Origin: Arenimonas sp.
GTDB lineage: Bacteria; Pseudomonadota; Alphaproteobacteria; Rhizobiales; Rhizobiaceae
Direction of reading: 5' to 3'
Length of the DNA: 64,000 nt
Assembly (NCBI GenBank): GCA_019459145.1
Contig: JAIBEK010000047.1
Span: 1 to 64,000, forward strand
Shown: positions 7,420 through 16,908 of the stretch, piece after piece
How positions within the stretch are numbered: the first letter of the stretch is position 1
Layout: each line of letters begins with the position of its first letter
Position numbers and translations under genes: made by a program
Notes under the pieces: model-generated
The model's input: only the letters and a program-made list of their open reading frames with translations
What the model was told of the DNA's origin: nothing
Database searches by the model: none

Positions 7420-8885
7420 CCGACCGAACCCTCCAGCGAAATACCGATCAGCTTCTGCGCCTCGACGGCGAATTCCATCGGCAGTTCCTGGATAACTTCC
7501 CGCACGAAGCCGTTGACGATCAGCGCGATCGCCGCCTCCTGCGGAATGCCGCGCTGCAGGCAGTAGAACAGTTGGTCCTCGGAGATCTTCGAGGTGGTCG
7601 CCTCGTGCTCGAACTGCGCCGTCGCGTTCTTCGCCTCGATATAGGGCACGGTATGGGCGCCGCACTTGTCGCCGATCAGGAGACTGTCGCACTGGGTGAA
7701 GTTGCGGGCATTCTCCGCCTTGCGGTGGGCCGAGACCTGACCGCGATAGGTGTTGTTGGAGAAGCCGGCGGAAATGCCCTTGGAGATGATGCGGCTCGAC
7801 GTGTTCTTGCCGAGATGGATCATCTTGGTGCCACTGTCGATCTGCTGGTGGCCGTTCGACACGGCGATCGAATAGAACTCGCCGCGCGAGCCGTCGCCGC
7901 GCAGGATGCAGGACGGGTATTTCCAGGTGATCGCCGAACCGGTCTCGACCTGGGTCCAGGAGATCTTGGAATTCTTGCCGCGGCAATCGCCCCGCTTGGT
8001 GACGAAGTTGTAGATGCCGCCCTTGCCTTCCTTGTCGCCCGGATACCAGTTCTGGACGGTGGAATACTTGATCTCGGCATCGTCCAGCGCCACCAGTTCG
8101 ACCACGGCGGCGTGCAACTGGTTCTCATCGCGCTGCGGTGCGGTGCAGCCCTCGAGATAGGAGACATAGGCCCCTTCCTCGGCGATGATCAGCGTGCGCT
8201 CGAACTGGCCGGTGTTCTTCTCGTTGATGCGGAAATAGGTCGACAATTCCATCGGGCAGCGAACGCCCTTAGGAACGAAGACGAAGGAACCGTCGGTGAA
8301 GACAGCGGTGTTGAGCGTCGCATAATAATTGTCGGTGACCGGTACGACCGAGCCGAGATATTTCTGCACCAGTTCGGGATGCTCGCGGATCGCTTCCGAG
8401 ATCGACATGAAGATCACGCCGGCCTTCTTCAGTTCTTCCTTGAAGGTGGTGACGACCGAGACGCTGTCGAACACGGCATCGACCGCGATCTTGGAGGTCT
8501 GCACGCCGGCGAGGATCTCCTGTTCCCGCAGCGGAATACCGAGCTTCTCATAGACCTTCAGCAGTTCCGGATCGACGTCGTCGATCGAGGTCGGGCCGGA
8601 CGTGCTTTTCGGCGCGGCATAATAATAGAGATCGTTGAAGTCGATCTTCGGATAATTGACGCGCGCCCAGGTCGGCTCTTCCATGGTGAGCCAACGCTTG
8701 TAGGCGTCCAGACGCCATTGAAGCATCCAGTCCGGTTCGTTCTTCTTTGCGGAAATGAAACGGATGATGTCTTCCGACAGGCCCTTGGGCGCCTTGTCGA
8801 CTTCGATCATCGTCTCGAAACCATATTTGTACTGGTCGACATCGATCTGGCGCACCTGATCGATCGTTTCCTGCACGGCAGCCAT
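7416..8885 (-). CDS. sufB: SufB, Fe-S scaffold complex subunit
   Basis: 489 residues, the usual SufB length. Contains the SufB core beta-helix ([40 protein letters not shown]) and the C-terminal [20 protein letters not shown] segment holding the assembly Cys. It builds nascent Fe-S clusters with SufC and SufD. The start at 8885 ([15 protein letters not shown]) is where homology begins; a longer frame to 8930 has no support. It is 144 bases downstream of the first-gene desulfurase, the largest gap in the operon. Confidence 0.96.
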   Translation of the reverse strand: MAAVQETIDQVRQIDVDQYKYGFETMIEVDKAPKGLSEDIIRFISAKKNEPDWMLQWRLDAYKRWLTMEEPTWARVNYPKIDFNDLYYYAAPKSTSGPTSIDDVDPELLKVYEKLGIPLREQEILAGVQTSKIAVDAVFDSVSVVTTFKEELKKAGVIFMSISEAIREHPELVQKYLGSVVPVTDNYYATLNTAVFTDGSFVFVPKGVRCPMELSTYFRINEKNTGQFERTLIIAEEGAYVSYLEGCTAPQRDENQLHAAVVELVALDDAEIKYSTVQNWYPGDKEGKGGIYNFVTKRGDCRGKNSKISWTQVETGSAITWKYPSCILRGDGSRGEFYSIAVSNGHQQIDSGTKMIHLGKNTSSRIISKGISAGFSNNTYRGQVSAHRKAENARNFTQCDSLLIGDKCGAHTVPYIEAKNATAQFEHEATTSKISEDQLFYCLQRGIPQEAAIALIVNGFVREVIQELPMEFAVEAQKLIGISLEGSVG

Positions 8886-9029
8886 TCGCGTTCTCCAATC
8901 TTGCCGGATCAAAGGCCGGCAGCTTGTCAACGTATTGAGCGGAAACCCGCCCTTATGTAGTTGCCAGAGGCGTGTTTTTCACCCTGGCGGCAAGGAGAAA
9001 AATGGCTATTGCCAATTTTTCCCGGTCTT

Positions 9030-10196
9030 TCATGCGGCCTCGCCGGAAATTCTCCGACGTCCCGCGATCTTCGCAAACATCTCGACCGTCCGGTCGATTT
9101 CGTCTTCCGTCGTCGTCGCCCCGAGCGAGATGCGCAAGGCGCCGGTCTTGGCGTCCTGCCCCATGGCGGTCAGCACGTGACTGGCGCCGAGCTTGCCGGA
9201 CGAACAGGCCGCACCCGCCGAAAGGGCGACGCCCTCCAGATCGAAGGCGATCTGGCCGGTCTCCGCCTTCAACCCCGGCAGGGTGAAGAAACTCGTATTG
9301 GCGACCCGCCCGACAGCCTCGCCATGAATGACGAGATCGGCGGCCGCGCTCCGCATGCCTTGTTCCAATCGGTCGCGCAAGGCGCCGATTGCCGCATTTC
9401 TCGCCTCCACCCCGGTTCGAGCCCAGGCGGCTACGGCACCGAAGCCGGCAATCGCAGCCACATTCTCCGTACCCGCCCGGTGACCCTTCTCTTGGCCGCC
9501 GCCACGGATTAGCGGCACGGGCATCAGGGTTTCGCCACGGGCGATCAGTGCGCCCACCCCCTTCGGTCCCCCCAGCTTGTGGGCGGAAAGAATGAGGAAA
9601 TCGGCCCCGATCTCCTGCACATCGAGCGCGATCCGCCCAGCCGCCTGCACCGCATCGACCAGCAGCAGACCACCATGCCTATGTACGATCGCCGCCGCCT
9701 CCCGGATCGGCTGGATGATGCCGGTTTCGTTGTTGACCGCCATCACCGCCACCAGCGGCAGGCCCTTCGTCGCGTCATGGGCGCTGAGCAAGCGCTCCAG
9801 CGCCTCGAGATCCGTCAGCCCGACGGCGGTGACGGGAATTTCGCTGATCTGCTCGGGGACGAATCGCCCACCCTCGCGCACAGCCGGATGCTCGATCGCC
9901 GAAACATAGAGGTGGCCGATCGAAAGCGGCACCTTGCCCATCCGATAGGACGGCGTCAGCACCAGATTGGCGGCTTCGGTCGCGCCGGAGGTAAAGACGA
10001 CATTGGCGGGTGCCGCACCAACGAGCGACGCCACTTCGCGGCGCGCCGTCTCGATGACGGCCCTCGCCACGCGCCCTTCCGCATGCACCGAATTGGGGTT
10101 GCCCGTCAGGGCGAGCGCTTCGACCATGACGGAGCGCGCCGCCTCCATCAGGGGGGCGGTGGCATTCCAGTCGAGATAGATGCGCTCCTTGGCCAT
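9030..10196 (-). CDS. sufS2: Cysteine desulfurase, NifS/IscS type (first gene of suf operon)
   Basis: 388 residues. Class I PLP desulfurase: PLP Lys207 in SAHKLGGPKG and catalytic Cys331 in AGAACSSGKLGASHV. Such enzymes supply persulfide sulfur. It heads the suf operon ahead of sufB, as in other Rhizobiaceae where the operon is called sufS2BCDS1XA; rhizobia commonly lack a separate isc operon, so this may be the general sulfur donor. The upstream 216 bases hold an IRO-like and an ICE-like operator. The active-site segment is followed by the flexible ASHVL region as in NifS. Confidence 0.92.
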   Translation of the reverse strand: MAKERIYLDWNATAPLMEAARSVMVEALALTGNPNSVHAEGRVARAVIETARREVASLVGAAPANVVFTSGATEAANLVLTPSYRMGKVPLSIGHLYVSAIEHPAVREGGRFVPEQISEIPVTAVGLTDLEALERLLSAHDATKGLPLVAVMAVNNETGIIQPIREAAAIVHRHGGLLLVDAVQAAGRIALDVQEIGADFLILSAHKLGGPKGVGALIARGETLMPVPLIRGGGQEKGHRAGTENVAAIAGFGAVAAWARTGVEARNAAIGALRDRLEQGMRSAAADLVIHGEAVGRVANTSFFTLPGLKAETGQIAFDLEGVALSAGAACSSGKLGASHVLTAMGQDAKTGALRISLGATTTEDEIDRTVEMFAKIAGRRRISGEAA

Positions 10197-10303
10197 ATCG
10201 GGTCCGTGTCGCGCCCGCTGGCAACCAGCAAGCGCATTTTCCTTGAAATTTCCGTCGGGCTTGTCCTATGACACCTTCGACCTTGGATGGACAGCCGATC
10301 CAG

Positions 10304-10320
10304 TTTCGAACAATTCTAAA
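10304..10320. promoter_or_regulatory. ICE-like box (putative Irr operator)
   Basis: TTTCGAACAATTCTAAA fits the published Irr iron-control element pattern TTTRGAAYNRTTCYAAA at all but one defined position. It lies 108 bases upstream of the first suf gene and 93 bases upstream of the divergent hydrolase gene. In Agrobacterium, Irr and RirA both act on the suf operon, so this is the expected place for such a site. Assignment is by eye. Confidence 0.6.
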
Positions 10321-10324
10321 CTGG

Positions 10325-10353
10325 GTTTTATGAAAGTTGACTGACTTCGTCAA
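10325..10353 (-). promoter_or_regulatory. Candidate promoter of the suf operon
   Basis: On the minus strand TTGACG (10353-10348) is followed after 17 bases by TAAAAC (10330-10325). The -35 element overlaps the TGA-N9-TCA dyad and the start of transcription would fall at the edge of the ICE-like box, a layout that makes steric control by both regulators plausible. The -10 match is only 4 of 6, so this is tentative. Confidence 0.4.
10338..10352. promoter_or_regulatory. IRO-like dyad (putative RirA operator)
   Basis: TGACTGACTTCGTCA is an exact TGA-N9-TCA, the IRO motif bound by the Rrf2-family iron regulator RirA in rhizobia. It is embedded in a larger perfect inverted repeat, CTGACTTCGTCAAGTCAG (10341-10358), and also resembles the IscR type 1 half-site spacing GACT-N5-NGTC. 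It covers the candidate -35 of the suf promoter, which suits repression under iron-replete conditions. Confidence 0.6.
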
Positions 10354-10412
10354 GTCAGCTGGCAGGAATGCTTGTCCAGGAAGCACAGAAATCTGCACGG
10401 ACCGGAGACTCA

Positions 10413-11090
10413 ATGCCCGAAGTGATTTTCAACGGCCCAGCGGGCCGCCTCGAAGGCCGGTATCAGCCGTCCAAGGAGAAAAGCGCGCCGATCGCGATCA
10501 TCCTGCATCCGCATCCGCAGTTCGGCGGCACGATGAACAACCAGATCGTCTACCAGTTGTTCTACATGTTCCAGAAGCGTGGCTTTACCACGCTCCGCTT
10601 CAACTTTCGCGGCATCGGCCGCAGCCAGGGCGAGTTCGACCATGGCGCAGGCGAGCTGTCGGATGCGGCCTCGGCGCTCGACTGGGTGCAGAGCCTGCAT
10701 CCCGATTCGAAGAGCTGCTGGGTTGCCGGCTATAATTTCGGCGCCTGGATCGGCATGCAGCTTCTGATGCGCCGGCCGGAGATCGAGGGCTTCATCTCGA
10801 TCGCGCCGCAGCCCAACACCTATGACTTCTCCTTCCTCGCCCCCTGCCCGTCGTCCGGCCTGATCATCCATGGCGACGCCGACAAGGTCGCGCCGGAAAA
10901 GGACGTCCAGGGCCTGGTCGACAAGCTGAAGACGCAGAAGGGCATCCTGATCACTCAGAAGACGCTGCCCGGCGCGAACCACTTCTTCTCGGGCCAGACG
11001 GAAACGCTGATGGCCGAATGCGAGGACTATCTCGACCGTCGCCTCGAGGGCGAACTGGTACCGGAACCCGCCGCCAAGCGCATTCGCTGA
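10413..11090 (+). CDS. Alpha/beta-hydrolase family protein with Asn at the nucleophile position
   Basis: 225 residues, an alpha/beta-hydrolase fold of the COG2945 type: oxyanion region HPHPQFGGTMNN (32-43), strand TTLRFNFRGIGRSQGE, nucleophile elbow AGYNFGAW (105-112), acid region HGDADKVAP (153-161) and His190 in GANHFF. In the elbow the usual Ser of G-x-S-x-G is Asn108, while Asp and His remain. It may therefore be a non-hydrolytic or altered enzyme. ATG 10413 has GGAG upstream. It is divergent from the suf operon and followed by a terminator. Confidence 0.8.
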   Translation: MPEVIFNGPAGRLEGRYQPSKEKSAPIAIILHPHPQFGGTMNNQIVYQLFYMFQKRGFTTLRFNFRGIGRSQGEFDHGAGELSDAASALDWVQSLHPDSKSCWVAGYNFGAWIGMQLLMRRPEIEGFISIAPQPNTYDFSFLAPCPSSGLIIHGDADKVAPEKDVQGLVDKLKTQKGILITQKTLPGANHFFSGQTETLMAECEDYLDRRLEGELVPEPAAKRIR

Positions 11091-11115
11091 CCGCAGGCCA
11101 TTCGATCTCCAAAAG

Positions 11116-11145
11116 ACGCCGGTCGAGAGGCCGGCGTTTTTTATT
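11116..11145 (+). terminator. Rho-independent terminator after the alpha/beta-hydrolase gene
   Basis: Stem ACGCCGG / CCGGCGT (11116-11122 with 11131-11137) is followed by TTTTTTATT. It closes the upstream monocistronic hydrolase gene. Confidence 0.82.
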
Positions 11146-11265
11146 GCGCAAAATTTTGCCGGCCTCGGCCAGGGATCGGCACAAGCGGCGTTGACAAAGC
11201 ACGCCCGGATTGTTCTCACTTGAACAATAACCACGACATTTCAACCATCGTCCGATTGATCCAAG

Positions 11266-12129
11266 ATGCCCGAGGCCCTTTCCTTCGATGCGATCGGCTT
11301 TGCCGGCGGCGGAAACCGCTGCTACTGGCAAAGCGGCTTTTTTCTGTCGCTGAACCTGCGCTATCCGCAGCGGCCGTCCTACTATGTCGCCGTGTCGGCC
11401 GGCGCCTATCACTGCGCGATGAACCTCGCCGGCGTCGGTCAGCGGGTGCGCGACGCGGCCTTCAGCTTCGCCGAACGCAATGTCCCGGATCTCGACTGGG
11501 CCGCGTTGAAGGAGCGCCGGTCGCCGCTGGTCGTCGGAGGCCTGTACCGGCAGTTTCTCGCCCAGCAGTTCGGTGAGGCGGAACTGGCGGCACTGAAGGC
11601 CGCGTCGCCGATGCTGATCCAGGTGGCGCGACCGCCGGACTGGATGCCGGGCGGACTTGCCGCGCTCGGCTCGATCGCCGCCTACCAGATCGAGAAACGC
11701 CTGACCGGCGGCGCCCATTCCAAGGCCGGCCGGTATCTCGGGCTGAAACCCGCCTGGATCTCGACTCATGAGATTTCCTCCGCCGCCGATCTGGTCGATG
11801 CAATGATGGCGACCTCGTCGGTGCCGCCCTTCATGCCGGTCGGTCGCATTGCCGAGCGCGACCACCTCGACGGCGGGCTGGTCGACAATCCACCGACGAT
11901 CCGGCTTTCTGAGACCGAAGCGTCGGGCGGCCGGACACTGCTTCTGACCACGCGCTACGGCCGCCTGCCGCCCGCCTCGCCCAACCGTGTCGCGGTCGGG
12001 CCGAGCGAGGACATCCGCGTCAACAAGTTCACTGTCTCCGATGCCGCGGGCCTCAGGCACGCCTTCGAGGTGGGCCTGAGAGACGGTGCCGCCTTCGCCA
12101 AAACCCTGCCGAGACTATTGGGCCACTGA
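11266..12129 (+). CDS. Patatin-like phospholipase
   Basis: 287 residues. Patatin catalytic elements are all present: oxyanion GFAGGGNRC (11-19), nucleophile Ser44 in [10 protein letters not shown] (the first Gly of G-x-S-x-G is Ala) and catalytic Asp202 in DGGLVDN. These enzymes cleave acyl esters of phospholipids through a Ser-Asp dyad. There is no signal peptide, so it acts in the cytosol or at the inner membrane. Its 3' end overlaps the convergent anmK gene by 15 bases. The physiological substrate cannot be inferred. Confidence 0.88.
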   Translation: MPEALSFDAIGFAGGGNRCYWQSGFFLSLNLRYPQRPSYYVAVSAGAYHCAMNLAGVGQRVRDAAFSFAERNVPDLDWAALKERRSPLVVGGLYRQFLAQQFGEAELAALKAASPMLIQVARPPDWMPGGLAALGSIAAYQIEKRLTGGAHSKAGRYLGLKPAWISTHEISSAADLVDAMMATSSVPPFMPVGRIAERDHLDGGLVDNPPTIRLSETEASGGRTLLLTTRYGRLPPASPNRVAVGPSEDIRVNKFTVSDAAGLRHAFEVGLRDGAAFAKTLPRLLGH

Positions 12130-13248
12130 CGGCGACCGCGCCTCGGCACGGGCCAGGACGCCGCCGGTGACCGGAGCCTTTACCCCCGTCGTCCCCGGGA
12201 AGGTGAGCGGCAGGCGTTTCAGCGAGCGCACGGCAAGATAGGCCCAGGCTTCCGCCTCCGTCGCGTCGCCGTCGAAACCCGCCTCCTCCGCCGTCAGGAC
12301 GGTCGCGCCGCTTCGGGCGGCGATTTCGGTTAGATCGGTCATGATGGTGCGGTTGAGCCGCCCGCCGCCGCTGATGATGTAGGTCTGCGGCGCATGCGGC
12401 AAATGACCGGCGGAACGCAGGATGGCCGCCGCTGTCACATAGGCCAGCGTGCGGGCGCCGTCGTGCAGCCCGGCCTCATCCGATTGCGGCGGACGAAAAT
12501 CACTGCGGTCGAGCGAACGGCGCTGATCGGTGGTGAAGAAGGGATGGTCGAGATAACGCTCGGCGAGCGGCATCAGCACCGAGCCTTCGGAGGCGATCCG
12601 GCCGCCCTGGTCGAAAGGCACGCCGGCATTGACCTCCACCCACTGGTCGATCAGCGCATTGCCCGGTCCGCTGTCGAAGGCGAGGAGTTCCCCTTCGGCG
12701 CCGATATAGGTCAGGTTGGAAATGCCGCCGATATTGACGAAACAGACCGGCCGGGCGGCCTGCTCGAGGGAAGCGGCGAGCGCCGCGTGATAGGCCGGCA
12801 CGAGAGGTGCACCCTGCCCGCCATTCGCCATGTCGGCGGCGCGCATGTCATAAACCACATCGATGCCGGTTTCCCGGGCCAGCAGCGCACCATCGCCGAT
12901 CTGCACGGTCAGCGCCTGATCAGGGCGATGCAGGACCGTCTGCCCGTGAAAACCGATCACGTCGATCTCTTCGACCGACAGGTCATGGGCACCGAGGAAG
13001 GCCTTGACCGCCGCCGCGTGGCGAAGCGTCAGGTCCTTTTCCAGGTCGCCGAGGCAACCCGGACGCGCCGACCGCTCGATCATCGTCCTGGCGTCTTCCA
13101 AACCCTGCTTCAACCGATCACGGAAGGCCGGGTCATAGGGAATGATGAGAAATGGTCCTCGTTCGACAAAGCTCTCGCCATCCGTCTCCAGCATGGCGAC
13201 ATCGATACCGTCCATCGAGGTGCCGCTCATCAGTCCGATCGCCCGCAT
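12115..13248 (-). CDS. anmK: Anhydro-N-acetylmuramic acid kinase
   Basis: 377 residues. The N-terminal [20 protein letters not shown] is the diagnostic ATP-binding start of AnmK, and [13 protein letters not shown] and [13 protein letters not shown] are further family motifs. It phosphorylates and opens 1,6-anhydroMurNAc during cell-wall recycling. The start at 13248 is where homology begins; earlier in-frame ATGs (13305, 13329) have no ribosome site. It is divergent from tyrS, an arrangement common in Rhizobiales, and its 3' end overlaps the patatin gene on the other strand. Confidence 0.94.
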   Translation of the reverse strand: MRAIGLMSGTSMDGIDVAMLETDGESFVERGPFLIIPYDPAFRDRLKQGLEDARTMIERSARPGCLGDLEKDLTLRHAAAVKAFLGAHDLSVEEIDVIGFHGQTVLHRPDQALTVQIGDGALLARETGIDVVYDMRAADMANGGQGAPLVPAYHAALAASLEQAARPVCFVNIGGISNLTYIGAEGELLAFDSGPGNALIDQWVEVNAGVPFDQGGRIASEGSVLMPLAERYLDHPFFTTDQRRSLDRSDFRPPQSDEAGLHDGARTLAYVTAAAILRSAGHLPHAPQTYIISGGGRLNRTIMTDLTEIAARSGATVLTAEEAGFDGDATEAEAWAYLAVRSLKRLPLTFPGTTGVKAPVTGGVLARAEARSPSVAQ

Positions 13249-13392
13249 CCTGCCACCCACAATGTCTCTCCATCGATTCGAATGAATGTCATCAGCGTTA
13301 TTCATGGCCGAAACGGGTGCACATTTCAAAAAACAATGCTAAAGCCGCCGGCGAATTCCCGATCCTTATAGTTTCCAGAAGGCCTGAAGGTC

Positions 13393-14649
13393 ATGACGAA
13401 GTTCAAGTCCGATTTTCTCCGCACCATGCAAGAGCGCGGCTTCATTCATCAGATTTCCGATGAAGGCGGCCTCGACGCCCTGCTCGCCAAGGAAAGCGTG
13501 ACGGCCTATATCGGCTTCGACCCGACCGCGCCGTCGCTGCATGCGGGCGGCCTCATCCAGATCATGATGCTGCACTGGTTCCAGGCCACCGGCCACCGGC
13601 CGATCTCGCTGATGGGCGGCGGCACCGGCATGGTCGGCGACCCCTCCTTCAAGGAAGAGGCCCGCCAGTTGATGACCGTCGAGACGATCGAGAGCAACAT
13701 CGCCTCGATCAAGCGCGTCTTCGCCAATTACCTTGATTACGACAAGGGGCCGAAGGGCGGCGCCATGATGATCAACAATGGCGAATGGCTGCGGTCGCTC
13801 AACTATCTCGAATTCCTGCGCGATGTCGGCCGGCACTTCTCGGTCAACCGCATGCTGTCCTTCGACAGCGTCAAGACGCGGCTGGACCGCGAGCAGTCGC
13901 TGTCGTTCCTCGAATTCAACTACATGATCCTGCAGGCCTACGATTTCGTCGAACTGGCCAAGCGCTACGACTGCCGGCTGCAGATGGGCGGCTCCGACCA
14001 GTGGGGCAATATCATCAACGGCATCGATCTTGGCCACCGGATGGGCACGCAGCAGCTCTATGCGCTGACCTCGCCGCTGTTGACCACGTCTTCGGGCGCC
14101 AAGATGGGCAAGTCCATCAACGGTGCCGTGTGGCTCAATCCGGACATGCTGTCGGCCTATGACTTCTGGCAGTACTGGCGCAATACCGAGGACGCCGACG
14201 TGCCGCGCTTTCTCAAGCTCTACACGACTCTGCCGATGGCTGAGGTCGGTCGCTTGGCCAGCCTCGGCGGTTCGGAGATCAACGAGGTGAAGAAGATCCT
14301 CGCGACCGAGATCACCGCCATGCTGCACGGCCGCGATGCCGCCGAGCAGGCGGCGGAGACCGCGCGCAAGACCTTCGAGGAAGGGGCCCTTTCGGAGAAC
14401 CTGCCGTCGATCGAGATTCCGGCCGCGGAACTCGAGGCCGGGATCGGCCTTCTGTCGCTGATCGTGCGCGCCGGCCTTGCCGCCTCGAACGGCGAGGCCC
14501 GCCGTCATGTCCAGGGCGGCGCCGTGAAGATCAACGATGCCGGCGTCAGCGACGAACGCATGGCGATCGGCATGGCCGAGATGACCGGAGACGGGGTCAT
14601 CAAGCTGTCGCTCGGCAAGAAGAAGCACATGCTGGTGCGCTCCGTCTAA
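13393..14649 (+). CDS. tyrS: Tyrosyl-tRNA synthetase
   Basis: 418 residues, class I synthetase. HIGH-equivalent motif HAGG at 50-53 in [12 protein letters not shown], tyrosine-binding [11 protein letters not shown] (197-207), KMSKS-equivalent KMGKS at 237-241, and a C-terminal S4 RNA-binding domain (about 350-415, [14 protein letters not shown]). Length fits bacterial TyrRS. It charges tRNA-Tyr in the cytosol. A GC hairpin lacking a T tract follows at 14659-14680. Confidence 0.97.
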   Translation: MTKFKSDFLRTMQERGFIHQISDEGGLDALLAKESVTAYIGFDPTAPSLHAGGLIQIMMLHWFQATGHRPISLMGGGTGMVGDPSFKEEARQLMTVETIESNIASIKRVFANYLDYDKGPKGGAMMINNGEWLRSLNYLEFLRDVGRHFSVNRMLSFDSVKTRLDREQSLSFLEFNYMILQAYDFVELAKRYDCRLQMGGSDQWGNIINGIDLGHRMGTQQLYALTSPLLTTSSGAKMGKSINGAVWLNPDMLSAYDFWQYWRNTEDADVPRFLKLYTTLPMAEVGRLASLGGSEINEVKKILATEITAMLHGRDAAEQAAETARKTFEEGALSENLPSIEIPAAELEAGIGLLSLIVRAGLAASNGEARRHVQGGAVKINDAGVSDERMAIGMAEMTGDGVIKLSLGKKKHMLVRSV

Positions 14650-15138
14650 AAGGATAGCGCCGGGCGTTTTCGCGCCCGGCCGTCTCGTCGGACGCCACAT
14701 CGCGGCCTGCACCCGCCGGTGCTGCGGAAAAAACGTCGTCTCGGATAAATTATTTTGGCGCCTCCCGGCGCCGAACAACGGCGCGCCCCACGTTGTGGCG
14801 GCGTGAGGAACCATTGCGGTGTCGTGACGATGCCCGGCACCTGGCCGCACCGCAACCCACGCATCGCCGATGCCATTCTCGTGCTCATCCCGCGGTTTTT
14901 CAGATTTCTCATTCCGATCAGAGCCTTAGCTTCGCTTTTTCGGGGCGGGAGGCTGCCGATCGGTTAAAATTCGAGATAAATTTTCGACAAAACCCATTCA
15001 AATACATTTTGAATTTTATACTTGTTTTATTCTTGTTTCTCCTTGTTTTGAATAGACTTAACCTATATTTTTACTTCGACATTTTGCGAGAGATCAAAAC
15101 ATCCATGCCATTGTCTCCTCAACACGGGGAGACGACCA
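14650..15138. other. Intergenic region with an AT-rich island upstream of the peptidase gene
   Basis: 489 bases without a supportable gene. It begins with a GC hairpin (GCCGGGCG / CGCCCGGC, 14659-14680) after tyrS. From about 14965 to 15100 the sequence becomes markedly AT-rich in an otherwise GC-rich window and contains the dyad ATTCAAATACATTTTGAAT (14996-15014) and a -10-like TATATT near 15064. This is probably the promoter and operator region of the following gene; no known operator was recognised. Confidence 0.55.
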
Positions 15139-15750
15139 ATGACAACAAAAAGAACTCTGGGTATTGGAATCTGGGCCATCGCATTGACCGGCGCTCTCGC
15201 GCTTCCCGCGATGGCAGTACCGGCAAACATGCGGGTCGTCGGCAAGTCAAATCCGCCGATCGGCCACTACGAATTCTGCAAGACCTATGGCGGCGAATGC
15301 GTTGCGACGAGCAGCGATGCCGGCCCGGCTCTGCTCACCGAGACAAGCTGGAAGACCCTGCTCGACGTCAACTACACGGTCAACAGCTCGATCACGCCGC
15401 TGACCGACCAGGACATTTACGGCGTCGAGGAGCGCTGGGCCTATCCGCGCACGGTCGGCGACTGCGAAGACTTCGCCCTTTTGAAGCGCAAGATGCTGAT
15501 CGATCGCGGCTTCGCTCCGTCCGATCTGCTGCTCACCGTCGTGCTGCAACCGAATGGCGAGGGCCATGCCGTCTTGACGGTTCGCACCGACCACGGCGAC
15601 TTCGTCCTCGACAACATGCGCAACAAGGTCATGCTGTGGTCCGAGACGGAATATACCTATCTCAAGCGCCAGTCATCCGACGATCCGGGCCGCTGGGTCA
15701 AGCTCCAGGACGGTCGCGCCACGGCCGTCGGCAGCGTCAACACCAACTGA
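15139..15750 (+). CDS. Periplasmic transglutaminase-like cysteine peptidase (BTLCP, DUF920)
   Basis: 203 residues with a signal peptide (about 1-26, cleavage after AMA). Catalytic triad of the bacterial transglutaminase-like cysteine proteinase family is visible: Cys109 in VGDCEDFALLKR, His143 in GEGHAVLTVRT and Asp158 in FVLDNM. Relatives such as LapG cleave periplasmic or surface proteins under c-di-GMP control, but many BTLCPs are uncharacterised and no LapD-like partner is nearby. It is preceded by an AT-rich regulatory region and followed by a strong terminator, so it is monocistronic. Confidence 0.88.
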   Translation: MTTKRTLGIGIWAIALTGALALPAMAVPANMRVVGKSNPPIGHYEFCKTYGGECVATSSDAGPALLTETSWKTLLDVNYTVNSSITPLTDQDIYGVEERWAYPRTVGDCEDFALLKRKMLIDRGFAPSDLLLTVVLQPNGEGHAVLTVRTDHGDFVLDNMRNKVMLWSETEYTYLKRQSSDDPGRWVKLQDGRATAVGSVNTN

Positions 15751-15833
15751 GGCTGCCGCGCCGACGCGATAGCCGAACACACCTCTGGCCCGGTCCGTCC
15801 CCCGCATACCCCGTCCCCGACCGGAGCAGACAG

Positions 15834-15866
15834 GCCGGTCCCGCCGCAAGCGGGACCGGCTTTTTC
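15834..15866 (+). terminator. Rho-independent terminator after the BTLCP gene
   Basis: A perfect 11-bp stem GCCGGTCCCGC / GCGGGACCGGC (15834-15844 with 15850-15860), 5-base loop, then TTTTTC. A textbook terminator. Confidence 0.9.
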
Positions 15867-16042
15867 TTGGCGCCCCCTCACCTTTCCTCGCGCCCTTGCC
15901 ACACACGGACATCTCTTAACCTGCAATTAACCATAGTGGCCGAGTGTTAAGCGCATCGCGAGGGTTGAGAATCGCCAGGGCACGATGTTTGTCGCCCGGC
16001 CCTTCCCTGCCTTCGTCTTGCCGTTGCCTCGGGGGCAGAACC

Positions 16043-16834
16043 ATGAATGCAACCCGCACCGCGAACGAAACGGGAGAACAGGTGCCCCTGATCTCGCAAC
16101 GTTTCCTCGCCATTCTGACGGCGGCCATCACCGCGCTTGCACTTCTTTCGCTTGCCATCAGCCTGCTCGGCCATCGGCTCGGCGAGCGCTGGTCGCTGGC
16201 CGGCCATAGCGACAGCACCGAGCCGTTCGAGGTGTCGATCGGGCTTGATCGCCTGCGCATTCCCGGCAATACGATCCGCTTCGAGGAGCAGAGAAAGACC
16301 GGCGCGTCCGAGCGCCTCGACCTTTTTCTGCTCTGGCCGCAGATGACCGGCTACAGCCGGGAAAACCGTCGACACTTCGACGACCTTGCCCAAGCCGGAT
16401 CGCTGATCTTTCTGCAATTGTCGCAAAGCACGATGTCGCGTGACATGTCGGGACGGGTCGAACCGATCTATTCTCACCTGTTTACCGGCGCCCAGGAAAG
16501 CGGCCCCTCCGGTCTTTCGCTCCATCGTTTCAAAGCGGGAACAGGATATGACCGTGAGGTCCTGTTGACCGCGCCGCGACCCGGTCGGCCCGACTACGCG
16601 GTGCGTTGCCTGCTGCCCGGTCCCGGCGATCTGCCGAGCAGCAGCGACTGCCAGCGCGACATCCATGCCGGGCGAGACCTTACCGTGCTCTACCGCTTTT
16701 CCAGCGAACTGCTTTCCGACTGGCAGCAGATCGATCTGGCCATCGAGGCCTATATCCGCGCCCGCATCGTCACCGCATCGCCGTTCCCGATTTCGCCAAT
16801 GCAAGGCAATTCGGCAAGGAATGATTCATTATAA
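16043..16834 (+). CDS. Conserved membrane-anchored protein of unknown function
   Basis: 263 residues. One strong transmembrane segment (about 20-43, RFLAILTAAITALALLSLAI), then a largely polar domain probably in the periplasm, with two cysteines (CLLPG and SSDCQRD) that could form a disulfide. I do not recognise a named domain. It ends 74 bases before the D,D-carboxypeptidase gene on the same strand, so a role near the cell wall is possible but only by association. The start at 16043 places a short polar leader before the membrane segment; an upstream in-frame start at 15944 gives a Cys/Arg-rich leader and is less likely. Confidence 0.65.
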   Translation: MNATRTANETGEQVPLISQRFLAILTAAITALALLSLAISLLGHRLGERWSLAGHSDSTEPFEVSIGLDRLRIPGNTIRFEEQRKTGASERLDLFLLWPQMTGYSRENRRHFDDLAQAGSLIFLQLSQSTMSRDMSGRVEPIYSHLFTGAQESGPSGLSLHRFKAGTGYDREVLLTAPRPGRPDYAVRCLLPGPGDLPSSSDCQRDIHAGRDLTVLYRFSSELLSDWQQIDLAIEAYIRARIVTASPFPISPMQGNSARNDSL

Positions 16835-16908
16835 ACTTCTTGGTAAGGCTGTTTTCGTACTGTGCATCAAGTGGTCGCGTGGGGGTGCGTCCGATCCGAA
16901 ATTACAGC

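Noticed and set aside
14793..15950. 385-codon plus-strand frame covering the AT-rich island and the peptidase gene in another frame
   Set aside because: The 203-residue transglutaminase-like peptidase in a different frame has a signal peptide and a full catalytic triad; the long frame has neither.
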